Shown one piece after another: positions 1 through 15,286 of a DNA stretch of 64,000 nucleotides (its first letter is position 1; each line of letters begins with the position of its first letter). The stretch is from Amoebophrya sp. A120. Lineage: Eukaryota; Sar; Dinophyceae; Syndiniales; Amoebophryaceae. Both the position numbers and the translations under genes were made by a program. The stretch is from assembly GCA_905178155.1 (NCBI GenBank), contig CAJINV010000002.1, forward strand, positions 6,304,476 through 6,368,475. Reading direction: 5' to 3'. The notes under the pieces are model-generated. The model made no database searches. It worked only from the letters and a program-made list of their open reading frames with translations, and was not told the DNA's origin.

Positions 1-131
1 CTAGTATAAATTGCATTACAAATACAAATTAGCCCAGCATTACAAATTGAATTTGTAATGCTGATTCACCTTGACAAAGAAATTTGTAATGCATGAATGC
101 AATTACTACGAATACGATACTTTTGCACAGG
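1..131. mobile_element. Introner element, family D, truncated by window start
   Basis: Only the right end is visible. The stretch ending in cttttgcacaggata matches the right end of the element at 10320-10488 (cttttgcacagc). It directly follows the last visible exon of the minus-strand gene 132-3848. The left terminus and target duplication lie outside the window, so the call rests on one terminus. Confidence 0.45.
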
Positions 132-3100
132 ATACTCCCCGCCCTCCACCGACAACTCCGGCTGCGCCTCCGCGATGGTCACCTGTTGCGACGTACCGGC
201 AGACTGTTGTCTTACCAAATCTTCTATCAAATGCAAATATGTCTGGCTCTGGAAACTTGTAATGCTGAGCTGGCAATAGTGAATTCTCTGTAATGCACAG
301 CCAGGCATGAGAAATAAGTATTTGCGTTGCTTAGTATTGCCTATTGCGCTTTCCGCATGACAAACTGCGCTTTGCATGACAAGCAAAAGAGTCTCTTCTT
401 GGACGCGCATCACAAAATCTTCAGTCATGCCAGACAAGCATGACAAATCTTGCAATCTTCCAGACCCAGACATATTTGCAATTCATATCTTCGTCGGGGT
501 GGGCGGCGCCGTCGTCTGGCGGCACGAACGAGCTGCTGCTCCCGCCGATTTGTTCGCTCCCGTGGATTATGCATTGTAAGTATGCCTGGACCCACCTCTG
601 TGCTGTGATGAGCTAAGTGACCCTTGATCACAACAAGCGCACTCTTCCAGCACTGCACCTAGACATACTTACACTTGATATGGATCGTCGCGAACGCATC
701 CATTTGCCGCTTCTGCTCGTCCTCGTCAACAGGTGTGACCTGTTCTATGCCTTGCAAAAATTATGTCTGAGTCGGGAAGCCTGCTGCAAACTTGTTATGC
801 AGCGCAGTGTCGATCTTGCAAAAATCTGTCAGGTTTATTCGGTAAAAGCAGTAGTTGACCTCCACTCCTTATTACTACAAGATGGGGGTACCACATTAAG
901 CACTCTCACATGCGGGAAAGGCATTGAGACACCGTCTTAAAAATCTGTGCTTTCTCATGCATTTTTATATATAATTTTGTTAGTTTAGGTTTTAGTTTGC
1001 TATGCTTATTGTTGTACTTCTCTTAAAAATCTGTGATGCTCGTCGAGTTTGCATACCAGAGAGGACTCTATCGCGCACAAAAACAGCGTAGAAAACATCT
1101 GTATTCATCTTCCAGGGACCCAGACACAATAGTTGCAATTAATACGTTCCCCGCCATCTTCTATTACCTGCTTGGCCACCACTCTCTCTCGCTGCTGGCG
1201 CGAGCTCTGCCGCGCCGCCTGCAACTCCGAATCCGCATTCGCAAGTTCTTGCTTGGTCGAGCGTTTCGGGTTGGCCCGCTGCTTGTACACTCGCAGTGTG
1301 TGGAGATGAAAAAAACCTGCATACTGTTCTGAATCCTGTAGCCGAAACTGGTGCAGAAGTTCCGCCTTTTTGATAGGATGTGAATGAAAATTCAAGTTGC
1401 GACAGTACCACCACAACGCAACCCACTCTTTAGTGTACTACATACGAGTTCCAAAGAAAGGTCGTGTTGAGAGTGACTATCTACTACTTGTGGCGCAAGC
1501 GTGATGCTTAATTCCGACATTTTTACCCTGCTAAGTCTGTCATTCCAGGAGGCAACAACGGAACGACCTACATACATCGCGATTCAATCTGAATGCCGGC
1601 TCAACATCCCGTCCATACCGATCCGGATCGGAGTAGTAGCGGTCGTAAAAGGCTTCCTTGTCGCGAAAGTAGTACATCGCCAAGTCGTAGGCCTCGGCAA
1701 TCACGGTGGCCTGTTTCTCCTGCAGCATCTGCAACCCGCGGGAGCCGATCGCCTTCTCCTCGTAGTAGGGGACGAGGTCGTCCATCAGCGACAGCGACAA
1801 GTTTCGCTCCTTCACGCAGACGATGCCGGCGAGGCAGATCGCCTCCTTGTTGAAATCTATGAACTCGGTGCCCTCGGACCGCTGTCGTCGGACCAGGTAC
1901 AACGCCAGCCCCCACTCGGAATTCGGCGGGGTTTCCAGGTCCTCCAGATTCAAATGCCCAAAATTCTTCAGAAACACCGCCCTGATGAGAAGAAATGTTT
2001 TTATTGTGCTTCATTCATTCACTCACTCACGCAAGCTATTACCCTTCTTCGAGAGTTCTTTCATCGGTTTCCCATCGTTCTCTCTCGGATGTGCTTACAA
2101 GTGTATCGCTTTGCTAAGAATCTTCGATTATCTATAATACTATTCAAAAAATTCTGGCGGGCGGGGGAGTGCAAGCTACTAGTAGGAATCCTGCTAGTAG
2201 AATCGTGCTAGCAGAAAAACGGCTACTAGTAGAAATCCTGCTAGTGTTTTTAGCGTAACAAAAAAGCGCGAGAGGTACTAGTGACAGGCGCCACTAGTGA
2301 AGGCGCCCACTAGTGGAGCCACTAGTGACAAAAAGCCCGATTTTGGGGAAAGCGAAAACACTAGTGAGAAAACCCGCCAAAGTGGGAAACTCGCGCGGAG
2401 GGACCGAGACGCGCGCTGCCCGGCCCCCGGGTGGCCTTCGGCCCTGCCTGCCGTGGTCTGGGCCCTTGGCCTTGGCTTAGATGCCTTGCGGTTCGCGTTT
2501 GGCTGCCCCAGGCTGAAGTCGCTCTGCATTCTGGCGCCCCTTCCCCTTCTCCCTCTGTTACGAGGGCTCTGGTGTCAGTTCGCGCCTTTCTCTGCTGTGT
2601 GAGTGTGGCTCGGAAAGCCGGACTCCGTCGCGTGCTCACTGCCGACCGCGGGGGCTCTTCGGCCGCGTCGGGGCGGTCTGATTTTGCCCCGTCTCCTTTG
2701 GATTGCCGAGCATGTTTTCGGCCTCTTTACGGCTCTCCCCCTAGGCCTGTTTGCTGGCCGCTTCTCCTTTCGTTCCCAGCCAACGCTTTTTGCTTCGGCC
2801 CCTGCCGTGGGCTTTCGTTTTGGCCTGCTTGCTTTTTTTTTTTGGGCTGTCTGGTTTCTAGCAAGAACCACCCGCAGCACCTCCCCTGCCTTCCCGCTGC
2901 GGCTGCCCTGCCGCCCTGCCTGCCCTGCTTTATCTTTGCTGGGTGTCGGCAGTGTTTCTAGTCTTTCGGCCGTCGGCGCGCTTTTTGCGTGCTGTTTCCT
3001 GTGGCTAGCCTCCTGAGCCTCCGCTAAGGGCCTGCGCACGCTCTCCGGCGGCCCTGTTTGTGGGGGCTCGGGCAGGGGCTGCGCTCAGTGCCCCCGCACG

Positions 3101-3848
3101 CCCATCGTGCCTAGCGGCCTTGCCTCTACGTGCGCTTCCTTCGCTCCCGCCAAGGGAAGAGGGCTGGGTGGTTCAAATGCCCAAAATTCTTTAGAAACAC
3201 CGCCCTGATGAGAGGAAATTTTTTTGTGCTTCTAATTTCACAACGAAAGTGCATGCGTACATACGAGAGCAACGCGCACCCAGACCCATCCTAGATGAAA
3301 CAGCACGAAGGAAAAATAACCAGTGGTCACTCAAAACTTTTCTACCTTCTCATGATCATTTGCGCTTTGACCATACTCGCGACGAGATTCGGCACACACA
3401 TGATCCTCGGTAGGAGCTTCTTTGGCCTCCTTATGCAAATGAAAATTTCATCACATGCGGAGGGTCTATTCCTGGCATTTATTTCTGCTGTCGCGCTTGT
3501 CGCATTTGCTCATTTATTCCAAACCATACAACTAAATCAATACCCCATATTGAACGCGATTCGCATGCAGATGCAGCTCTTCTGTCTGTCCGAAGAATGC
3601 AATTAGCTTTGCGTTTGCCTTTGGCTTTGGAGGAGTACAGTACTTCTACACATGTGTGAAAATGAAATTTTCAGACCCATAGTATTTTCCAGCTGGCCCT
3701 GGGCTACCGCAACCGCAAACTCCTCGTAGAGCACCGAAGGATCGATCAGCGCGTCCGTGCCCTGTGCGTCCAGCATGGTTTGCTGGCGTTTCCGCCGCTT
3801 TTCCATGCTGCGGGGCGACACCCCCTTGTTCGCTGCGGCCTTCGGCAT
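132..3848 (-). CDS. Unrecognised multi-exon protein, 3' end beyond window
   Basis: Read right to left, the exons are about 3848-3677, 1982-1576, 1365-1146, 741-681, 562-487 and 218-132. The first five sum to 936 nt, exactly 312 codons, with no stop. The start is an ATG at 3848 (MPKAAANKGVSPRSMEKR...), giving a basic N-terminus, then a Glu/Tyr-rich segment containing AYDLAMYYFRDK, then a Gln/Arg-rich probable coiled coil and an acidic Ser-rich tail. Intron 2 (1575-1366) is GT-AG. Three introns are introner elements. Intron 1 (1.7 kb) holds the duplicated, GC-rich block at 1949-3240; its junction keeps frame only if one base is shifted from GT-AG. I do not recognise the family. The exon chain is an inference from phase and from the repeat boundaries. 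Confidence 0.6.
225..486. mobile_element. Introner element, family A
   Basis: Left end tatcaaatgcaaatatgtct, right end the near-reverse complement ending gcaattcat. It is flanked by the 6-bp direct repeat ATCTTC (219-224 and 487-492). Removing it with one repeat joins minus-strand codons GAC GAA GAT to TTG GTA in frame. Family A is defined here by termini TATCAAATGCAAAWATGTCT. Confidence 0.85.
568..680. mobile_element. Introner element, family A, short and diverged
   Basis: This 113-bp copy has diverged termini (tatgcattgtaagtatgcct and the complement of agtgtaagtatgtctagg). TGGAT repeats flank it at 563-567 and 681-685. Excision restores the frame across exons 741-681 and 562-487. It is the shortest element in the window. 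Confidence 0.75.
746..1145. mobile_element. Introner element, family A, long and diverged
   Basis: At 400 bp this is the longest intragenic copy. The left end tatgccttgcaaaaattatg and the right end near 1110-1143 (cttccagggacccagacac) are degraded versions of the family A termini. GTTC flanks both sides (742-745 and 1146-1149). Excision keeps frame between exons 1365-1146 and 741-681. Confidence 0.65.
1949..3240. repeat. GC-rich insertion bracketed by a ~60-bp direct repeat
   Basis: About 60 bp spanning the 3' splice site and first codons of exon 2 (1949-2014) recur at about 3173-3238 with a few mismatches. Between them lies about 1.16 kb. Its first part (2161-2365) holds a cluster of actagt motifs in short inverted repeats. 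The rest (2390-3150) is GC-rich, with overlapping open frames but no recognisable protein. The copy at 3.2 kb reads for only about 45 nt as exon before diverging. This may be a segmental duplication or a large insertion in intron 1. Confidence 0.6.
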
Positions 3849-4172
3849 CGTGCTTGGGGTTGTCGACGCCGGCGGGGGACCAGAGACTCCGGATGGGGCT
3901 CCTGCTTCCTTCGATGTTACAGCCTTAGCTCTCGTCGATTCTACAACTCACATGATGTTGGGTTTTTACGATTTGCGACTTGTTCTCGCGCTACTGGAGT
4001 TGAAGTAGTAAGTTCTACTGTCGAACTCGACGACGTAAAAACTTCACCTTCCTCGCGAGGGGGCAGCGTTACGAGCGAAAGCAAAACTACTTTGTACGAC
4101 ATAGTTTTAATGGGGTAATTAATAATCAAAGAAATGCAGCCGGGGAAAAAGTTCTTGTTAAAGACAACGAAC

Positions 4173-5649
4173 TATCAAATGCAAATGTGCCCAGGGGGTA
4201 GGGTAGCACCCAAGAAAAATAGCAAAAAGCTGCAAAAAAGCTTGTGCTAAGGCTGGTGGCGAAGTTGGTGCCGAAGCTGGTGCCGAAGCAAGCTGGTGCC
4301 AAAGCTGGCGCCGAAGGTGTTGCAGCTCAGAAGCCCGAACCTCCGGGGCGGCGGTTCGATCGTTCTTGGGCCAGAGGCTGGGCCCGAGGGTGGGGCAGAG
4401 ATAACGATAGGCCCAGCCGGCTACGCCAGGCGGGGCAGGGCCAGAGATAGACTGGGCCGGCCAGAGGCTGGGCCACGCCAGGCGCGGGGCCCGAGGTTCC
4501 GCCAGGCGCGGCGCCGGAGGCGGAGCAGGAGCAAGAGGCTGCGCGATAGCGCAGGCAGGAGTGAGGCTGGGCTGTCGGGGGCTCGACTAAAGGTTGGGCC
4601 AAGGTTTGCGGAGAATACACCGGAGGAGGCGAAGTATCCACAAACGGGAAATGGACTCCAAATATCCACGAGCGGGAAGATACGCAGCCAGCACGCAGGA
4701 GGCTGTTGCGTGTGGGCTGCAGAGGCTCGCACTTCCTCGCTCACGGCAGATCGATCCGCGCCCAAGATTCCATCTCGGTCGCCAACGCGCTGAGTGAGCG
4801 GGCAAAGAAGCTGGTAGGAATGTTGCTTTCTCACAAGCTTCCCTACTAGCTTCTACGCCAGCTTCTCCACCAGCTTCTCGACCACAAATTGTGGTCTAGC
4901 CTTCACGCAAAGTAGCGTTTTTTCATGATAAAAATTGTTTTTCTCCCGTGAAAATGAAGGCACTTCCAAACACCTTCTTTCGTTGAAGGTGCTTGTTGGT
5001 GCCGTGCTGAGATGAAAACGACCCAAGGCAACGGGCGAGGAGCGAAGCAGCTGGCAAGGCGGGACGAATACGCACGCTGCTGCGCACTCAGAAAAGGCCA
5101 CGGTATGATGGCGAATTTGTTTGCGGTGGCGAATCTTTGCAGGCAGCACGCAGCAGTTTGTTGCGTGCAGGCTGCAAAGATTCAAAATTGTGGTCCGTTC
5201 GGGCCTCAAGTTGTTCTTGTTGCACCGACCCAGACATGCAAATCATCTTGGGCGGCCGCCATCTATCGGGCCAACTCCTTGCCCAAGCCCTTGGCCAAAG
5301 CGGGGCGCTTGGGCCCCAGACTGCGCCACAACTTTCCCGGCTTCTCGTCTGGGAGAAAAGCTGCGCACGAACAGTCCGGCACGAAGACCACAATGCGAGG
5401 CGCGATTGGGATTTCGGCCTGTGCCGCAGCATCTTCATCGCGCAACACAAAAAAAAAAAACGAATAGCGCGCGCACAGAAAAAGGGCACAGAAGCCGCGG
5501 CGCAATAAATGCATACGGTCTGCGCAAAGGGGCCCAAAGCTGTGCAATTTTTTTGCACCAAATATGCCAAAAATGCGAAAAAAGCTGTATTTTTATCAGC
5601 CCAAAAGATTTGGGCCTACCCTACCCCCTGGGCACATTTGCACGCGATA
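4173..5649. mobile_element. 1477-bp TIR element related to the introners
   Basis: The left end tatcaaatgcaaatgtgccc continues as caggggg-tagggtag. The right end (5608-5649) is its inverted complement over about 25 bp, with a looser outermost tip. The 5-bp direct repeat CGAAC flanks it at 4168-4172 and 5650-5654. The first 14 bases match the family A introner terminus. The interior is GC-rich, with short tandem repeats of a gctggtgccgaa type at 4244-4320 and an imperfect hairpin near 5137-5185. No transposase is visible in six frames, so it appears non-autonomous. It lies upstream of the gene 132-3848. Confidence 0.75.
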
Positions 5650-7188
5650 CGAACGATACGACCTGTGCGAGCGAAGATCAGCATGATCTTCTTTCTTTCC
5701 GTGGAACCATTCAGAATTAGCACGATTTAGAGCGACAACCAAACGAAAGCGGGGAGTGTCTAGACGATTTGGCAGCTCCGCGTCCTGGAAGTGAGAGTGA
5801 CGCATCTATGATACATTAACCTTTCCGGTGTGTGTCTGGACTATATTCGTCTACTCTCAAGCACGAAAAGCTCTCAAGAACAACTTCTTCTCACCTTCTC
5901 TCTCGTCGCCAACGAACTGAACCTGATCATCTTTCGCAGGTTATATATTTCTCGAGATGGCCACTTATCTCAACGGTTGTACCACTAGTGTCTTACAAAC
6001 TCGACGATGGCTGCCTATTTTTGCTTTGTGACGGAAGACACGTCGTGAAAAAATTGCTTCAAGTACTCCGAACGTCTTTACCAGCAAAAGCATTCATCTT
6101 TGCTATCGCTGCTAAAGCTTTTGAATGCGTCAACTTTGCTATTCTTCAATTATTTATTTCTCAAACACATCATCCTTGTCGCCTTGAAGGGATGAAGCAT
6201 TCTTGCATTCTACATGAAGAGAAAAAAAATGCGTCGGCGAATACTGCCGACAATGATAAAAAACAGAGCAGTCTATAGTTTGTGTTTTTCGTTTTTTGCT
6301 AACTTTTGGGTTCTGTATTCTCGGAAAATTGAAGACACAATGAAAAAACTCCTGATTAATGCGAGAAAATACTCCAACGCAATATATAAGCACCGTACGC
6401 AGTTGCACCTATCATGCCATCAAGAACAGCGGAAAAGGTGGGAAAAGAGGAAAAGAACTCAGAATGCTTCGGCTCTGGTGCAGTTCCCTTCCGTTTTCCA
6501 CTACGAAAACGATGACACATTTGGTGTTTTATCAAACTGCACAAAAACAACGGAGACCGTAAACGCTTCTGTGCTATTTTCGAACAGGAATACTTCTCAA
6601 AAAATTGAAAAAGCTAAATATACGGTTCCGAAAAATGGAAAGCAAGCTTGCAGCTATCTTTTTGGTGACGCCAGTCGCCGCCCAAAATCCGGCTGCAGTT
6701 CCTTTTTGTTGCGGCACAGCAAACAATCATGCAGATTGCTGCCTTGATCATCAACCTGAACCTCATACCTCGTCTTCTTATATCTTGCTTCGCTTGCAAC
6801 CCGGATTTTACCGGGCAAGAGGCTGAATTTAGGGTCTTTCGCTTTCCGATGAATGCGCCTTGGGTACATTCTATTTTTATTTGCTTACTCGTAATCTATA
6901 TGCTCTAAGAAAATTGAAAAGAAGTGGCTCGCTCGGTATTTTTGGCCTGTAACATTTTCGCTTTTTCTTTCGTGTTTTGACGTTTGGCTTCGTCTTTGAC
7001 ATGACTCAGGATACGTGATATCAATTTGTTTTGTTACTCCAAATCTAAATTCCAAGTTGAAAAAGTTTAACGATAAATTCTCACGGTATTTCAACCTTCC
7101 CCAAGAGGTCTTCTGCAACAAGGTACGTAGATGCCCATGCTCCTGCAGCCAACTCTCAGGGCGCTCTCCCACGTGCAGGCACTTATCA
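5650..7188. other. Gap of about 1.5 kb, no supported gene
   Basis: The sequence is AT-richer than the flanking genes, with short frames on both strands. The only frame with a recognisable property is the small secreted-type ORF at 6635-6826, listed separately. No repeat or RNA gene was seen. Confidence 0.4.
6635..6826 (+). CDS. Possible small secreted Cys-rich peptide or first exon
   Basis: An ATG at 6635 opens a 63-codon frame beginning MESKLAAIFLVTPVAAQ, a plausible signal peptide. A short stretch with two Cys-Cys pairs (FCCG and DCCLD) follows. It ends at a stop at 6824-6826 or could splice onward. No family is recognised. It is short and unsupported by neighbours, and it is the only possible plus-strand gene apart from 11621-11811 in this part of the window. 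Confidence 0.25.
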   Translation: MESKLAAIFLVTPVAAQNPAAVPFCCGTANNHADCCLDHQPEPHTSSSYILLRLQPGFYRARG

Positions 7189-12654
<5,466 letters not shown>

Positions 12655-14206
12655 TCACATCTTGTACGGAAAGAGCGGGACGGAGCTGGCCTGTCCCCGG
12701 TCAGCGACGCAGGGGTGCACGAACAGCGGTGCCGGCGGTACGATTAGATTCACCTGATTGAGCCGCTCCTGCATGCCGCTGGACGGCGCGTTCTTTCTGC
12801 TGCTGGTAGTAAGGGACGTCTTTATGTTCACCGACTTGCCCGTATGACAGTGCACAACTCCCCCTCCCCCTCATTTGTATAGCATGAACGGCAATACAAG
12901 CAGCAGCAACAGTGCCGGCTTTGCATTACAAATTTGCATTGGAGTGTAGTGCTGTTTGAGCTTCCGGGATTTGTCATGCAACCAGTGCTACAAGGCAGCA
13001 GCTGGATTTGGGATTTTGCATTACAAATGAGGGGGAGGGGAAGTTGTGCACTGTCATAGCCCGCCCCTCGCGGCGTGTTCGGGCTCGAGGATTTGCTTCC
13101 GGATTTCTGCTCAAAGGCGGATGAGGATTGCGATTGCGGGCCCTGTTGATTAATATCACCTCCAGTACCTGCTGGACTCTGTTGCTGCATAGTTGTACTT
13201 GAAGATGGCGATCCATTGTTGTTCCCGACTACCTGTTGTTGTACTCCAGCACCGTGGTCACCCCCACTCGCGTCCTGCATAATTCCGACCCGCTTTTGCA
13301 CTTGTGGCACCCCGCCCGGCCCGACCGAAATCACTCTTTCCCGCTTTTCTGAGTCCAGAAAACCCCCGTCGTGTAACTGCGTACCCCCACGGTCATTGAA
13401 CCGCTCTGATATGGAAGTGTCAGAACCGAAATTGACAAAGTCGAAAAATTTGTGATGCATAAAGTCGATACCAGTTGGAGCCTCAAATTGTAAGCGGCGC
13501 ATGACAAATTTCGAGAGCACCCAAATCCAGTCTGTCATGCTGTTTGGGCAAAGAAGACTGCTCCTGTCATGCTACTGTGGCAGCATATTGCATACCCCTA
13601 ATCACGCTTACAATCGGTCTCATTTGCCTGCTCCCCAATACAGGCCTCCAGTGCCCTACATTTTACGCATCGCAAATTTTTCGACTTTGTCGATTTCGAT
13701 CCTGACACATCCATATCTGAGGCTGGTAATGTAGACGTGCTGTTGATACTAGCGTGCAGGGGCGGCTGCTTCCCGCCGAAGAGCGCCGGACCTGTAGTTG
13801 CAGTATTTGCACTAGTGCTTGAAGATGTCCCGCTCAGCTGCAGTAACTCGTGTTGCTCTCTTCCACTCGCGAGGATCTCCAAGAAGCACTCCTTTAACAA
13901 GTTTCTCGTGCGACTCGGGCTCCCCGCGTATTTCTCGTGGATCACCCGCATGGTCAGCGACAGGTGCAGTTGCGCTTCCGCGGAAAACAGGTCCCCGGCG
14001 GGGCGCTCCTGGATCAGGTGGTAAAACTTCAAAAAAGCCGACTCGGCGTTCCCGTGCTCCCCGCGCTTCAGAAACTGGGATATCTGCTGCAGGAGCAGTT
14101 CCCGATCCCACAAAAAGTCCTTATTCAGCGGCGGCGCCTTGTGTCTCGGATCCAAGTAGTCGAAACCCTTCTGCCCAGGGCCGCGGGGCGGGTTCCAGGG
14201 AATCAT
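12655..14206 (-). CDS. Unrecognised 339-aa protein with two introners
   Basis: Exons 14206-13716, 13404-13059 and 12837-12655 sum to 1020 nt, 340 codons including stop, so the frame is exact. The start ATG at 14206 gives MIPWNPPRGPGQKGFDYLDP. The N-terminal half is helical-looking (WDRELLLQQISQFLKRGEHG, AESAFLKFYHLIQER, LHLSLTMRVIHEKY), possibly a TPR-like or alpha-solenoid fold. The C-terminal half is Gln/Ser/Gly-rich and low in complexity. Both introns are introner elements with 5-bp duplications and no GT-AG ends. I do not recognise the family. Confidence 0.72.
12843..13058. mobile_element. Introner element, family F
   Basis: Near-perfect inverted repeats of about 37 bp start tatgacagtgcacaact and run into a C-rich tract and catttgta. 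GCCCG duplications lie at 12838-12842 and 13059-13063. Excision restores the frame from PRGAG to KSVNIKTS. This is the only copy of the family in the window. Confidence 0.88.
13410..13715. mobile_element. Introner element, family E
   Basis: Inverted repeats of about 50 bp start tatggaagtgtcagaaccga at left. TCTGA duplications lie at 13405-13409 and 13716-13720. Excision joins TLPAS to ERFNDRGG. The interior contains gcatgacaaattt and tgtcatgctg, motifs shared with the other families. Confidence 0.88.
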
Positions 14207-15286
14207 AGCCTACTGGTAGAATTACTTTAAAATCGTTCGTTGGCCGGCAATAAGGAACCGCCTTCGGTCTCTGATGCTGAAACGAGGTTATTTCTATTTG
14301 TGGGGACCGAGGTGAATTAGCACCATGTGATTTCGGCGCCGGTTTGTATGCTTTTCTGAGTGAAGGGAATATTGAATTTTTTCTAGCTGCTTCTCATGCA
14401 TTCTGTGCTTCAGCAGTAAAGCTTTGTGATGATTCTTTGCATCTATTGCGATAATTCAAGGGGTACTTGCTAAAAACAGAACTTGAAAAAGAACCTAGGG
14501 GCGGCTAGAAAAGAGCACTACCAGGGAACTGAAAGTTGTAGATCAATCACGTTAACGCAATTCACGATTACTCTTGCAGGTCGCAAAAACCGAACGCGGT
14601 AAGTGAAAACGTACGGAACGCGAAAGACAACACGAATAATTTTCACAGCGATTTCAGGTGGCGGGAGGATGAATTTTTGCACGATTGAAAATGAAACGAA
14701 AATTCCCAGTGTGGGGACGAAATTGTGACGAAGGAGAGAGCTGTTGTTCAAAACCGATCTTTTTCAGGAGAGTTGCAGTACAAACAAAGCGCGTTTAGTG
14801 CTAAACCGACAGTCCTTTAGGCAAAATCAACATCTGTAGACCTGCGCACGAGCAGAACCAACAAGCGTAAGGAACAAAAGGAAGAGGAAGTTAGTAGAGA
14901 CCGTAAGTCAACGATTACAGGTTGTACGAAGTGCCGCAGCGGCACTGAACTGCCGACGACAACAGGCAAAACTACATTCCAATTTTCATTCAGACGGTGT
15001 TTTTCCGCGTGCGAATTTTTTCTCACTCATCTCGGGGATGAACGGATCGTGTCAAAGCACGCTGCTACAACAAACTTGGGTCAAATCATACAAGGGGTCA
15101 AAAGACGATATTTTGTCTGTTTTACCACGAAACTAGGTTTATTGCGAAAGGTGCAATTATAAAACAGGACGTATAGTAATAGTATCGCATCAGTGCAAAT
15201 TTTGAATAATGAACTTTACAGTAATTTACTCGATCACACCGAAATCTTCTTCTACTTCGTCCCAAATTACCTACCTTCCACCAGCG
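14207..15286. other. Gap of about 1.1 kb, nothing recognised
   Basis: This is the intergenic stretch between the 5' end of the 339-aa gene and the 3' end of the Cys-repeat gene. It contains short frames only, with no repeat or RNA structure that I could see. Confidence 0.4.

Noticed and set aside
3295-3606. 103-codon hydrophobic frame, possible membrane protein
   Set aside because: It lies inside intron 1 of the first gene on the opposite strand, with no other support.
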